Assembly: GCA_934597725.1 (NCBI GenBank)
Contig: CAKTSK010000001.1
Location: 75,057 to 139,056, forward strand
DNA: 64,000 bases
Reading direction: 5' to 3'
Source: an uncultured Eubacteriales bacterium
Lineage (GTDB): Bacteria > Bacillota > Clostridia > Oscillospirales > Oscillospiraceae
Position numbers and translations under genes: made by a program. Under the pieces are notes generated by a model. It saw only the letters and a list, made by a program, of their open reading frames with translations, made no database searches and was not told where the DNA came from. Within the stretch, counting starts at the first letter, position 1, and every line of letters starts with the position of its first letter. Positions 1 to 8,330 of the stretch are shown in pieces.

Positions 1-99
1 GAAGAGATCTTCCGCCGCCGACGAGGGCACCACCAGCAGCGCCAGGGCCAGGGCCAGGGCGCAGCAGAACGAGAGGGCAGAGCGGCACAGTCGTTTCAT
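1..99 (-). CDS. secreted protein, N-terminal fragment (runs off window)
   Basis: The start codon (ATG ending at 99) follows a strong AGGAGG-type ribosome site. The 33 visible residues form a classical Sec signal peptide: basic start MKRLCRS, a long Ala/Leu core, and a likely signal peptidase site after PSSAA, before EDLF. The rest of the gene lies left of the window, so the product is not identifiable. Confidence 0.75.
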   Translation of the reverse strand, partial: MKRLCRSALSFCCALALALALLVVPSSAAEDLF

Positions 100-218
100 T
101 CATCCCCCCTCCTTTCGGGGCATGGTCCGGGGGCCGGCCCCGGTGGGTCTTGGGTACGTTCCTTCCGCCGGGGACACCGGCGGGTTTGCCCAAAGTATAC
201 CATGCGCCCGGCGGATTT

Positions 219-464
219 TCAATCCTTCTTCTCCCCGGCGGCCTGCCGCGCCTGCTCCTCCTCGGCCAGGTTTTCCTCCAGGCAGCAGAGCTCCTCCACC
301 GTCACCCCGAACAGCCGGGCCATGCGGTAGGCCAGCATCAGGGAGGGTTTGTACTGCGCTTTTTCAATGGAAATGATGGTCCGGGAGGTCACATGGACCT
401 GGTCTGCCAGCTGCTGCTGGGTCATGTTCGCTGCCTTCCGCAGCTGCTTTACCTTTGTTTTCAT
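219..464 (-). CDS. XRE-family helix-turn-helix regulator (81 aa)
   Basis: A short DNA-binding protein. Residues 4-60 form a Cro/CI-type HTH: the QLRKAANMTQQQLADQVHVT start of the domain, then recognition-helix residues SRTIISIEKAQYKPSL. The C-terminal 20 residues are charged (EENLAEEEQARQ) and may form a short coil. The start is set by AAGGAGG a few bases upstream. It stands alone on the minus strand between the secreted-protein fragment and a strong palindrome. The target is unknown; autoregulation is usual for this family. Confidence 0.85.
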   Translation of the reverse strand: MKTKVKQLRKAANMTQQQLADQVHVTSRTIISIEKAQYKPSLMLAYRMARLFGVTVEELCCLEENLAEEEQARQAAGEKKD

Positions 465-576
465 GGTGCCCTCCTTATTGGGTCCAGAGGAAGCTGCCTT
501 CCTGTCATCGTGTGTTCCATGTTGTCAGACCCGGCGCCGTTTGTCAAGCCTTCCGGCCCGCCACGGTCCCGTTCAG

Positions 577-622
577 GGAACAAAAACGCGCCGATCCAGC
601 TGGATCGGCGCGTTTTTGTTCC
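577..622. terminator. 46-bp perfect palindrome, bidirectional terminator
   Basis: Positions 577-599 and 600-622 are exact reverse complements. The GC-rich core (CGCGCCGATCC) is flanked by A5 and T5 tracts, so it can terminate in either direction. It sits 3' of the Spo0A-domain gene, which reads towards it on the minus strand. Confidence 0.8.
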
Positions 623-714
623 AGAGGTATCCTTTCCGAAGGGGACGTTCCGGTGTGGAGCTGCCAGGCTGCGTCTGCTGCCGCAAAGACATCCGGCGGC
701 TCTGCCGCCGGCCT

Positions 715-1053
715 TCACTGGCCGGCGCGCACTGCCGAGGACAGGATCGCCAGCAGCTGGGCGGAACTGGGCTTGCGGTCCAGAGGCCGCTGGGCCAGGC
801 TGGCCAGGAGCGCGGGGTTTTCCCGCCAGATCACCGTGCCCACGGTGCGGATGTTTCGTTCTGCCGCTTTCCAGTTGGTCCCAAACTGCTTTGCCACCTG
901 GGGATAGACCCACTTGGTGACCAACGCCAGGCGCTCCCGGCGCTGGTCACACAGCCACACCCCATACAGCAGGTAAGCGTGGCCCGTATAGTTTTCCGTG
1001 ACGCCAAGGCGATGCAGCAGGGTTTCTATTTGCAGTCGTTCCATGGTTTCCAT
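715..1053 (-). CDS. stand-alone Spo0A C-terminal (output) domain protein
   Basis: The 113-residue protein aligns by eye over its whole length with the DNA-binding effector domain of Spo0A: IETLLHRLGV, then a Tyr-Leu helix, then LVTKWVYPQVAKQFGTN and ERNIRTVGTVIW, matching Spo0A's VTKxLYPxIAKxFxTT and RVERAIRHAIEVAW. The receiver domain is absent, so it cannot be phosphorylated like Spo0A. The ATG at 1053 has GGGAAAG upstream; a TTG at 1083 would add 10 residues and overlap the upstream gene. It probably forms an operon with the 74-aa protein. It may bind 0A-box-like DNA or compete with Spo0A; that role is inference. Confidence 0.75.
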   Translation of the reverse strand: METMERLQIETLLHRLGVTENYTGHAYLLYGVWLCDQRRERLALVTKWVYPQVAKQFGTNWKAAERNIRTVGTVIWRENPALLASLAQRPLDRKPSSAQLLAILSSAVRAGQ

Positions 1054-1079
1054 CTGTCTTTCCCTGCTCGTGTCGATCG

Positions 1080-1304
1080 TCAATGGATGAGCACCTGTCC
1101 CAACAGCCTCGGGCAGCGCAGCGAGATCTCTCCCAGGATCTTGTCAATGGTCTTGGCCCTGGGATTTCCCTGCTCATTCCGGTACAAGTACAGATTTGAA
1201 AGGGTAATGTCAAACTCCACTGCCATTTCTATGCAGGTTTTCTGGGTAATCTGCTGATACTGCTGCAGCAATTCGGAAAGATACTGGTTGACTGTTTTTT
1301 CCAT
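1080..1304 (-). CDS. small HTH-like protein, 74 aa, unknown function
   Basis: ATG at 1304 is preceded by AGAAGGAGG at ideal spacing, so longer reading in the same frame is not used. The sequence (IEMAVEFDITLSNLYLY, then AKTIDKILGEI) resembles a degenerate XRE-type helix-turn-helix, but I do not recognise a named family. Its stop lies at the possible TTG start of the Spo0A-output-domain gene, suggesting co-translation. A regulator of that neighbour is plausible but unproven. Confidence 0.7.
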   Translation of the reverse strand: MEKTVNQYLSELLQQYQQITQKTCIEMAVEFDITLSNLYLYRNEQGNPRAKTIDKILGEISLRCPRLLGQVLIH

Positions 1305-1591
1305 AACACCCTCCTTCTGGACACGATTTTGGCAAAGAACGTCAGGTTTTGCCAACTCATATATAGGAATTTTACGCGCAGCTGCAAGGCGCTCTCCCTG
1401 GTCTGTCCACCGCAGCGGCTGGATCTCTCCGGCATGTGTAAGGATACCACGTCCGCAGTTGTTTGACCGCTGTCTCTCTCCGGCGGACAGGCCCGGGCGA
1501 AAAATTGGCGAAAACTTTTCTTGCCTTTGCTCTTGCTTTTTTCCGGAGCAGAGGTTACAATGGGGGCAGACAGACAAAGGAGACACGTTTT

Positions 1592-1882
1592 ATGAGCGAA
1601 GAATACGGCGCCAACTTCATCACCGTCACCGACGAGGACGGCAACGAATTTGAGTTGGAGCATCTGGATACCCTGGAATGGAACGGCCAGACCTACCTGG
1701 CCTTTTTCCCCGCCGTGCAGGAGGGGGAAGAGGAAAACGAGGAGGAAATGGGGCTGGTGATCCTCAAGTCCATCCAGGAAAACGGCGAGGAGATCCTCTC
1801 CACGCTGGACAGTGACGAGGAGATCGAGGCCGTCTATCAGGAATTCATGAAGGAACTCTTCTCGGAAGAAGAGGACGGCTGA
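1592..1882 (+). CDS. DUF1292 domain-containing protein (96 aa)
   Basis: A very acidic small protein of the DUF1292 (YrzB-like) family: residues 8-40 contain the FITVTDEDGNEFELEHLDTLEWNG-type core, residues 45-75 a Glu-rich stretch, then a helical tail. AAAGGAGA precedes the ATG at 1592; the in-frame extension upstream has no ribosome site. The family is widespread in Bacillota and its biochemical role is unknown. It has no operon partner here. Confidence 0.8.
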   Translation: MSEEYGANFITVTDEDGNEFELEHLDTLEWNGQTYLAFFPAVQEGEEENEEEMGLVILKSIQENGEEILSTLDSDEEIEAVYQEFMKELFSEEEDG

Positions 1883-2342
1883 CCGCCCCCCTCCTTTCCG
1901 TCAACCAACCAACGAACGCCCTGCTCGGTGCGTGGAACTGGACCCTTTTAAACCCACATTTCTCAAACGGGACGCTCACTCGCCCTGTGGATCGCAGGCC
2001 TCCCGGCCCCGGCCGGAAGTTGGAAGCGAAGAAGCAAGGCGGAGGCGACCCACCTGCCACCCCGTGCAGGTTTTAATTGGGTCCCCACGGCCAGAGCGGG
2101 GCTTTCTGCTGCCTTTTCCGGCGGCGCTCCCCGCCGCCCGGTCTGCCGGCTCTGCCCCGCCAAAATTGGCGGCGGCAGTCTTTTTTTGCCCTTTTTTCCG
2201 GTTTTCCCCCCGCCCCTTGGGCGAAAAACACCGGGGAAGCCGGGCGCACACCGGCCCCGTCTGGCAGCGCCGTATTGTCAAGTATGCAGAATCACTAAAT
2301 TTTCACCACTATTCTTGGTGGATATTTTCATCCAGTTATAAC
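1883..2342. other. 460-bp intergenic stretch without a credible gene
   Basis: Frames open here show no ribosome site or recognisable protein. A possible terminator is the palindrome at 2157-2172 (CCGCCAAAATTGGCGG) followed by a T7 run at about 2181-2187. The rest is GC-rich with long C tracts. Nothing else recognised. Confidence 0.5.
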
Positions 2343-2371
2343 TTGCCAGCACCCTTTATCAATGCTATACT
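2343..2371 (+). promoter_or_regulatory. sigma-A promoter of the alcohol dehydrogenase gene
   Basis: TTGCCA (2343-2348), 17-bp spacer, TATACT (2366-2371) with a TG one base before it (extended -10). It would give a leader of about 78 nt before the ATG at 2456. Confidence 0.75.
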
Positions 2372-2455
2372 AAAGCCATAGATCGGCAGGCCATATTTTG
2401 TGGTCAAACCGTATAAAAACATTTGAGTATTATTTTTGGAAAGGATGCGATCCCT

Positions 2456-3610
2456 ATGATCAAAGATTTTGGTTTCATCATCCCTCAGAACTGCCAGTTC
2501 GGCATGGGTGCCCTGAAGAAGCTGCCTGACTTCCTGAAGGCTGCCGGCTCCGACAACGTGATGCTGATCTCCGACCGTGGCCTGGAAGCCATCGGCGTCG
2601 TGGACAAGGTCCGTGAGATCATCAAGGGTGCCAACCTGAAGTACAGCGAGTACCTGGACGTTCTGCCCAACCCCACCACCACCATCGTGGACGAGTGTGC
2701 TGCTCAGTATAAGGCTGCCGGCTGCACCGCCATCATCGCCCTGGGCGGCGGCTCCCCCATGGACGTGGCCAAGGCTGTCGGCGTTGTCGCTAAGTTCGGC
2801 GGCACCATCGGCGACTATGAAGGCGTGGGCAAGGTTCCCGCTCCCATCGACACCCTGATCGCTGTGCCCACCACCGCCGGCACCGGCTCCGAGGTCACCG
2901 TGGCTGCCGTTATCACCGACGAAGCCCGCAACTACAAGCTGTCCGTCCTGGGCCCCGAGATCTCCCCCACCTACGCTGTGCTGGATCCCGAGCTCATCAT
3001 GACCGCTCCCGCTTCCGTGGCTGCTGCCTGCGGCGTTGACGCCCTGATCCACGCCATGGAGTCCTACATCAACACCGATGCCAACCCCTTCTCCATGGCT
3101 ATGGCTGAGAAGGCTATGGAGCTCATCGGCGGCAACATCCGCAAGTTCGTGGCTCGCCGGAACGATCCCGACGCCGCTTGCGCCATGATGCTCGGCTCCA
3201 CCTTCGCTGGCATCGCTTTCGCCAACAACCGTCTGGGCGACATCCACGCCATGTCTCACCCCGTTTCCGCATTCTATCATGTGGCTCACGGTGTGGCCAA
3301 CGCTGTGCTGATGCCCACCATCTTCGAGTTCAACGCTCTGGCTGCTGACGAGCGCTATGCTAACATCTATCAGTACATCACTGGTAAGGAAGCCGGCGAG
3401 GACTTCGTGCCCCAGATGCTGTGCGACGCTCTGCGTCAGATGAACGCCGACCTGGGCATCCCCGCCTGCCTGGCAGACGTGGGCGTGGCCGAGGACAAGA
3501 TCCCTCAGATGGCCATCGACGCCATGAAGAGCGGCAACGTCACCGTCAACCCCAGAATCACCACCGTCAAGGACGTGGAGGCTCTGTATCACAAGGCAAT
3601 GTACAAGTAA
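2456..3610 (+). CDS. iron-containing alcohol dehydrogenase
   Basis: A 384-aa group III (Fe-dependent) NAD(P) alcohol dehydrogenase, interconverting an aldehyde and an alcohol in fermentation. The nucleotide-binding GGGSPMD lies at residues 97-103 and the VPTTAGTGSEVT motif at about 138-149. The expected metal ligands are all visible: Asp195, His199, His264 and His278. The ATG at 2456 follows GGAAAGGA. Codons are strongly biased to GCT, CTG and AAG, like the ribosomal genes later in the window, implying very high expression. It is monocistronic, with its own promoter and terminator. Substrate (ethanol, butanol or lactaldehyde type) cannot be told from the sequence. Confidence 0.93.
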   Translation: MIKDFGFIIPQNCQFGMGALKKLPDFLKAAGSDNVMLISDRGLEAIGVVDKVREIIKGANLKYSEYLDVLPNPTTTIVDECAAQYKAAGCTAIIALGGGSPMDVAKAVGVVAKFGGTIGDYEGVGKVPAPIDTLIAVPTTAGTGSEVTVAAVITDEARNYKLSVLGPEISPTYAVLDPELIMTAPASVAAACGVDALIHAMESYINTDANPFSMAMAEKAMELIGGNIRKFVARRNDPDAACAMMLGSTFAGIAFANNRLGDIHAMSHPVSAFYHVAHGVANAVLMPTIFEFNALAADERYANIYQYITGKEAGEDFVPQMLCDALRQMNADLGIPACLADVGVAEDKIPQMAIDAMKSGNVTVNPRITTVKDVEALYHKAMYK

Positions 3611-3632
3611 TTCCGGTTACTTTTGTCCATTC

Positions 3633-3668
3633 AAAAAAGAGACCAGCTCTGCTGGTCTCTTTTTTTCT
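3633..3668 (+). terminator. intrinsic terminator after the alcohol dehydrogenase
   Basis: AGAGACCAGC, a TCT loop, then GCTGGTCTCT followed by a T8 tract; flanking A and T runs make it usable in both directions. Confidence 0.9.
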
Positions 3669-3770
3669 TGTCAACGGGCTTTTCCTTTCGGGAAAACATG
3701 GTATAATACTCCCAGTGATACCATGGGCGGAGAAGGCCCGGCCCTTCTCCGCGCCTGAGGAGGCTTGTTT

Positions 3771-5060
3771 ATGAATCCCAGCACCCAGCAATCTCTGCAT
3801 GACCTGCTTCGGGCCAACAGCATGACCCAAGACACCCTGCACGGCCCCACCCTGGCCCAGCTCTTCCTTTCCCAGATGCGCGTGTCCCTGTACGGCGGCG
3901 TTTCTTCCATCCCCATGCTCCCCACCTTCCTCAAGCCCAAAGGCGCCCTGCCCGACGGGACCCCGGTGCTGGTGGCAGAGGTGGACGAGGAGCAGATCCA
4001 GGTCTGTCTGGTGACCTTCTCCGGCGGACAACCCCAGGTGACCCCCGGAGAGTCCTTCCCCGTTCCGGGCCGGACCTATCCGGCCAGCCTGGAGGACCTG
4101 CTCTTCGCGGTGGCCGAGCTGGCCGAGCCGCTGCTGGACCAGGCCAAGGCCCTGGCGCTGGTCCTCCCCTTCCCGGTGGACTATGACAGCAAGGGCGACG
4201 GCGTCATCCGCCGCTTCCCCGGCTCCATGACTGTCCAGGGCTTTGCCGGCCAGCCGGTGCTGGCCGCCCTGCGGGAGGAGCTGACCCAGCGGGGCCTGCC
4301 CTGCCCGCCCCTGGTCCTGGTCCCTCAGGCGGACGCTGTGCTGCTGGCCGCCGCCCTCCAGGACCCCGGATACCGGCGGTACCTGGGCCTGCACTGGGGC
4401 CACGGCATCGACGTGGGCTTCACCGCGCCGGGCAGCATCGTGCTGCGCTGGCCGGGAGTCCCCGGCGACCTGACCCTGTTCACCGGCGGCTTTTCCCAGG
4501 CCCAGTGCGTCCCCTTCGGGCTGGTGGATTTCAGCAAAGACCGGGACTGCTACGGCCCCGGCCTGGATCTGTACTGGAAGATGGTCTCCACGGAGTACCT
4601 GGGCGAGGTGTTCCGGCTGGTGATGATCAAGGCCGCAGAACGCAAGCTCCTCTCCTTCGGGTGCAGCCGGGACGTGCTGTCCCTGACCAAGCTGGACCTG
4701 GACACCCTCACCGCCTTCCTCACCGACCCGGAGCAGGGCGGCACCCTGGCCCACTTCTGCCGGGAGCCGGAGGACCGGGCGGTGGGCCTGGCCGTGGGAC
4801 AGGCTGTGCTGGACCGGGCGGTCCGGCTGGTGTGCGCCAATCTGGCCGCTGTCCTCTCCTTCATCGGCGACGGGCGGGACCCCAAGGACCCGGTCTGTCT
4901 GGGCATCGCCGGGGACGCGTTCTCCGTTCCTCCCCTGGCCGCCCTCTTCCGGGAGCGGGTCCAGACCCTGCTGGCCGAAGAAATGGGCCTGCACCTGACC
5001 CTCTGTCAGGGCGAGGCCATGACGGCCATCGGCGGCGCTGCCGCCGCCCTCTATTCGTGA
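3771..5060 (+). CDS. hexokinase-family protein (eukaryotic-type fold)
   Basis: The 429-aa protein follows the order of motifs of hexokinases of the eukaryotic type: MLPTFL near residue 48, a phosphate-1-like segment VLVAEVDEEQIQV (~65), the LPFPVDYDSKGDG equivalent of the hexokinase SFP motif (~140), QADAVLLAAAL matching NDTVGT with the catalytic Asp, GLHWGHGIDVGF as the phosphate-2 loop, and GPGLDLYWKMVSTEYLGEV matching the conserved MxSGxYLGE helix. It probably phosphorylates a hexose with ATP, but the phosphate-1 Gly-rich motif is weak, so activity is uncertain. ATG at 3771 follows TGAGGAGG. The CapA gene follows 60 bp later. Confidence 0.75.
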   Translation: MNPSTQQSLHDLLRANSMTQDTLHGPTLAQLFLSQMRVSLYGGVSSIPMLPTFLKPKGALPDGTPVLVAEVDEEQIQVCLVTFSGGQPQVTPGESFPVPGRTYPASLEDLLFAVAELAEPLLDQAKALALVLPFPVDYDSKGDGVIRRFPGSMTVQGFAGQPVLAALREELTQRGLPCPPLVLVPQADAVLLAAALQDPGYRRYLGLHWGHGIDVGFTAPGSIVLRWPGVPGDLTLFTGGFSQAQCVPFGLVDFSKDRDCYGPGLDLYWKMVSTEYLGEVFRLVMIKAAERKLLSFGCSRDVLSLTKLDLDTLTAFLTDPEQGGTLAHFCREPEDRAVGLAVGQAVLDRAVRLVCANLAAVLSFIGDGRDPKDPVCLGIAGDAFSVPPLAALFRERVQTLLAEEMGLHLTLCQGEAMTAIGGAAAALYS

Positions 5061-5120
5061 CAAACCCCGGCGGCAGAGCAGCCCTCTGCCCGCCCCCGTT
5101 TTCCACAGAAAGGGAAGTTT

Positions 5121-6386
5121 ATGAACAAAAAGATCCTCCTGCTCCTGCCGGTCCTGGTCGTCCTGTGCGCCCTGCTGATCTTTCTCGGCGTCCGGCACCA
5201 GAACGGCGGCGGCGAGGCCGCACCGGCCGCCGGCGACAGCCAGCAGCAGGCCGACGTGCCCGCGCCCATCACCGCCACCCTGTCCGTCTGCGGCGACATG
5301 ATGAGCCACACCCCCCAGACCAACGACGCCTACGACGCCGCCACGGACAAGTACAGCTATCTGCCCTGCTTCCAATATGTGAAGCCCTGGATCGAACACG
5401 CCGACTATGCCGTGGTCAACCTGGAGACCACCCTCAACGGCCCTCCTTACTCCGGCTACCCCCAGTTCTGCGCCCCCGATGCCCTGGCCTATGATGCCAA
5501 AGCCATCGGCTTTGATCTGGTGAGCACCGCCAACAACCACAGCATGGACAAGGGCTTCTCCGGCGTCACCCGCACCCTGGACACCCTGGACCAGGCGGGC
5601 CTGGCCCATGTGGGCAGCTACCGCAGCCAGGAGGAGCTGGACAAAAACCACGGCGTGGTGGTGGCCGACGTGAATGGGATCTCCGTGGCCTTCCTGAGCT
5701 ACACCTATGGCACCAACGGCATCCCCATCGCCGCCGCCAACGACTTCTGCCTCAACCGCTTCAACACCGACTACATGGACACCTGCACCACCCTGGACCA
5801 GGAAAAGCTCCAGACCGAGCTGGCCTATGCCGAGAGCCTGGAGCCCGACCTCATCGCCGTGATGATCCACTGGGGCATCGAGTACCAGACCACCCAGAAC
5901 GACTACCAGACCCAGGTGGCCGACTTCCTCATCACCCACGGGGCAGACCTGATCCTGGGCAGCCACTCCCACGTCCCCCAGCCCATGGAGACCCGGACGG
6001 TCACCCTGGAGGACGGCTCCACCCGGTCGGCCTTTGTGGCCTACTCCCTGGGCACCTTCGTCTCCAACCAGAGCCCGGCTACGGTAAACGTCGATTACAC
6101 CGACACCACCGCCATCCTCAACCTGGAGCTGACCAAGGACTTTGCCGCCGGGGAGACCACCGTCACCAACATCAGCTATGTCCCCCTGCTGGTCCACAAC
6201 CGGGGGGCCGGGGTGCAGGATCAGTATGTGGTCCTGGATGTCAACGACGCCATCGCCGACCACAACGCCGGGATCTCCCCGGTCTCTGACGCCCTGTACC
6301 GCAAGCTGGAGTACGCCAAAAACGGCTGTCACACTCTCCTGGGCGCAGAGTACGACACCGCCGGCAGCCCGCCTGCTGCCGCCTGA
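5121..6386 (+). CDS. CapA family (metallophosphatase-fold) membrane-anchored protein
   Basis: A 421-aa protein with an N-terminal membrane anchor (residues 3-25) and a Gln/Ala linker, then a CapA/PgsA domain: SVCGDMMSH, VVNLETTL, DLVSTANNHSMDKG, VMIHWGIEYQ and ILGSHSHVPQPM. These Asp, Asn and His residues are the typical metal site of the family associated with poly-gamma-glutamate capsule synthesis. No capBC genes lie nearby, so a capsule role is not supported by context. The outward-facing domain probably acts on the cell surface. GAAAGGGA precedes the ATG. Likely co-transcribed with the hexokinase-like gene. Confidence 0.88.
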   Translation: MNKKILLLLPVLVVLCALLIFLGVRHQNGGGEAAPAAGDSQQQADVPAPITATLSVCGDMMSHTPQTNDAYDAATDKYSYLPCFQYVKPWIEHADYAVVNLETTLNGPPYSGYPQFCAPDALAYDAKAIGFDLVSTANNHSMDKGFSGVTRTLDTLDQAGLAHVGSYRSQEELDKNHGVVVADVNGISVAFLSYTYGTNGIPIAAANDFCLNRFNTDYMDTCTTLDQEKLQTELAYAESLEPDLIAVMIHWGIEYQTTQNDYQTQVADFLITHGADLILGSHSHVPQPMETRTVTLEDGSTRSAFVAYSLGTFVSNQSPATVNVDYTDTTAILNLELTKDFAAGETTVTNISYVPLLVHNRGAGVQDQYVVLDVNDAIADHNAGISPVSDALYRKLEYAKNGCHTLLGAEYDTAGSPPAAA

Positions 6387-6401
6387 GCGCCCGGAAGCAC
6401 A

Positions 6402-6436
6402 GAAAAAAGTCCGTTGCGGCTGCAACGGACTTTTCT
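6402..6436 (+). terminator. intrinsic terminator after capA-like gene
   Basis: AAAAGTCCGTTGC (6405-6417) and GCAACGGACTTTT (6422-6434) form a perfect 13-bp stem with a 4-nt loop ending in T4. Confidence 0.85.
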
Positions 6437-6556
6437 GATGCCTCGGGATACAAAAGGGATACCTTATTATATAATAATAGATCCATTTTATTGATATGCC
6501 ACCGGCCAGCAGGGGCGCTGCCTGCGTCCCTGCCGCCCCAAAGGGAGGAACCTGCC

Positions 6557-7264
6557 ATGCACCACCAGTCTCTCATCGACCAATGCGCCCTCTTCCAGGG
6601 CCTGACCCCGGAAGAGCAGACCTATGCCCTGGACTACTTCGCCGCCCAGTCCCGCCGCTATGAGAAGGGGGCCTTCCTGCACCAGGTCTCCTTTCCCCTC
6701 ACCCGCTTCGGGCTGGTGCTGGAGGGCACCGTGGAGGTCTGCATGGACGACATGGACGGCCACCATCTGATCATGAACAGCGTCGGCCCCGGGGGGCTGT
6801 TCGGGGAGGCCTATTGCTTTCTGGGCACCGACGCCCCCATCTACATCTGCGCCGTCACGCCGGCGGAGATCCTGTGGATGAGCCCGGCCCGGATCAAAGC
6901 CCCCCAGGCCCCTTTCCGGCCCCTGGACTGGACCCTGTCCAACCGGTTCATCGCCGCCCTGGCCACCCGGACCCTGGCCATGAACCAGCGGGTGCAGATC
7001 CTCTCCCGCAGCACCCTGCGGATGAAGATCATCACCTTTCTCTCCCAGTATGCCGCCGCCCAGGGGGACACCTTCACCATCCCCTTTGACCGGGCCGGCA
7101 TGGCCAGCTTTCTGGGGGCCGACCGCACCGCCCTGTCCCGGGAGCTGTCCAAGCTCCGCCGGGAGGGGGTGCTGGACTTTCACCGCAACCGCTTTCACAT
7201 CTGCAAGCGGCCCCTCACGCCTCCCGGCTGCACAGGGCAGAAAAATAGCGGTGGTAGGGAATGA
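6557..7264 (+). CDS. Crp/Fnr family transcriptional regulator
   Basis: A 235-aa regulator. Residues 10-130 are a cyclic-nucleotide-binding-type beta roll (LVLEGTVEVCMDD, GPGGLFGEAYCFLG); residues 140-225 carry the Crp-type winged helix, with the recognition part FLGADRTALSRELSKLRREG. There are no Cys clusters like those of Fnr, so the signal is probably a small effector rather than an iron-sulphur cluster. ATG at 6557 follows GGGAGGAA. An AT-rich palindromic stretch (TTATTATATAATAA, about 6464-6477) lies upstream and could be promoter or operator. Its 3' end overlaps the convergent DUF2461 gene by 50 bp. Confidence 0.88.
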   Translation: MHHQSLIDQCALFQGLTPEEQTYALDYFAAQSRRYEKGAFLHQVSFPLTRFGLVLEGTVEVCMDDMDGHHLIMNSVGPGGLFGEAYCFLGTDAPIYICAVTPAEILWMSPARIKAPQAPFRPLDWTLSNRFIAALATRTLAMNQRVQILSRSTLRMKIITFLSQYAAAQGDTFTIPFDRAGMASFLGADRTALSRELSKLRREGVLDFHRNRFHICKRPLTPPGCTGQKNSGGRE

Positions 7265-7880
7265 GGGCCTCAAAGGCCGCCAGCAGCTCGTCCACCAGGG
7301 CAGGGCTGTAGAGCAGCTCGTCCACCGGGCGGTTACAGGTCAGGTCCAGCCCCTTCCGGTTGTACCACTGGTCCAGCGGGGGTGCGGCCTGTCCTTTGGG
7401 CCGTTTGTATTCCTCGGCCGTCAGCGCAAAGCGGTCCTGGCGCTGAAAGGCCCGGGCCAGCCGGCGCATTTCCTCCGGGTCCCGGTCGATCTCCTGGCGG
7501 AAGCGGGCCATGAGGGCGGGCTTGGTGGGGTAGATCCCCAGCCCATAGGCATAGCCGGTGGGATAGATCTCAAACCAGAACACCGGGTAAGTCATCCGCT
7601 CCTGGCCGCCCATGCCCAGAGAGAACCACAGGTGGCTCTTGTACGGTCCCCTGCCATAGAGGCGGCGGGCGTCCCGGTAGATCCGGCTCACCCGGAGCAG
7701 CAGGGACAGGTCCTGGTGGGCGGCGGAAAAGCGGTCATACACTTCCTCGGCCAGCTGGCGCATGGGGGTCTGGACCTGGTCCAGATAGTCCTGCTTGTGG
7801 GCCTGGAACCAGTCCCGGTTGTTGTTCAGGCGGAGCAGCCAGAGAAAATCGTTGGTCTGTTGGGTAAAGCCTGGAAACAT
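7215..7880 (-). CDS. DUF2461 domain-containing protein
   Basis: A 221-aa member of the DUF2461/TIGR02453 family: NDFLWLLRLNNNRDWFQAHK at the start, YRDARRLYGRGPYKSHLWF in the middle and EEMRRLARAF after it are family hallmarks. Function is unknown. The gene converges on the Crp/Fnr regulator and their 3' ends overlap by 50 bp, so transcripts may interfere. No operon partner. Confidence 0.85.
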   Translation of the reverse strand: MFPGFTQQTNDFLWLLRLNNNRDWFQAHKQDYLDQVQTPMRQLAEEVYDRFSAAHQDLSLLLRVSRIYRDARRLYGRGPYKSHLWFSLGMGGQERMTYPVFWFEIYPTGYAYGLGIYPTKPALMARFRQEIDRDPEEMRRLARAFQRQDRFALTAEEYKRPKGQAAPPLDQWYNRKGLDLTCNRPVDELLYSPALVDELLAAFEALIPYHRYFSALCSREA

Positions 7881-8075
7881 CGTGGTCTCCCCTCTCCTTG
7901 CCCCTTCCCTTGGCGGCGGGAGAAGGGCCTCTGTTGTGTCCGCCGGACCCCCGCAGCCGCTGGGTCTGGCCGGACCGGTTCCCTATGGTAACACACCCGC
8001 CGGGGTTTTGCAATCGGGAAATTCCCGCCCTTTGGAGAGCGAACCCCTTTTTGTAACCACTTTTGTAAAAAACAC

Positions 8076-8330
8076 TTGCAAAAAGAAAATTAAAGTCCTA
8101 TAATATGGAACAAGCTTTTTGAACCATTTTTGATGTTTCCCAAAAAGAGGGACGTGTCAGACCCATCTTCATTTCTTCACCGTTCATCCAGAACATCTCT
8201 TGCAATACTTGAAGAAATGTACTAAGATGTACGCGGGCCAGATGGATCGCGGCAGGGACAGGAATGCCCACGCCATCCAAGCTCATCTTTCAGCTTTCTT
8301 GATATCGCACTTTGATAGGGAGGAACACTT
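8076..8330 (+). promoter_or_regulatory. strong promoter and unusually long leader of the radical SAM gene
   Basis: TTGCAA (8076-8081), 17-bp spacer, TATAAT (8099-8104) is a near-consensus sigma-A promoter. Predicted start near 8111 gives a leader of about 220 nt before the ATG at 8331. The leader is rich in short complementary segments (for example GATGG at about 8242 with CCATC at about 8274) but I recognise no known riboswitch. The 195 bp before the promoter (7881-8075) hold nothing recognisable. Confidence 0.7.

Noticed and set aside
1305..1586. Upstream extension of the 74-aa gene
   Set aside because: The strong ribosome site lies just before the internal ATG at 1304.
3567..6425. 952-codon antisense frame opposite the hexokinase-like and CapA genes
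   Set aside because: Same high-GC mirror effect; no recognisable protein.
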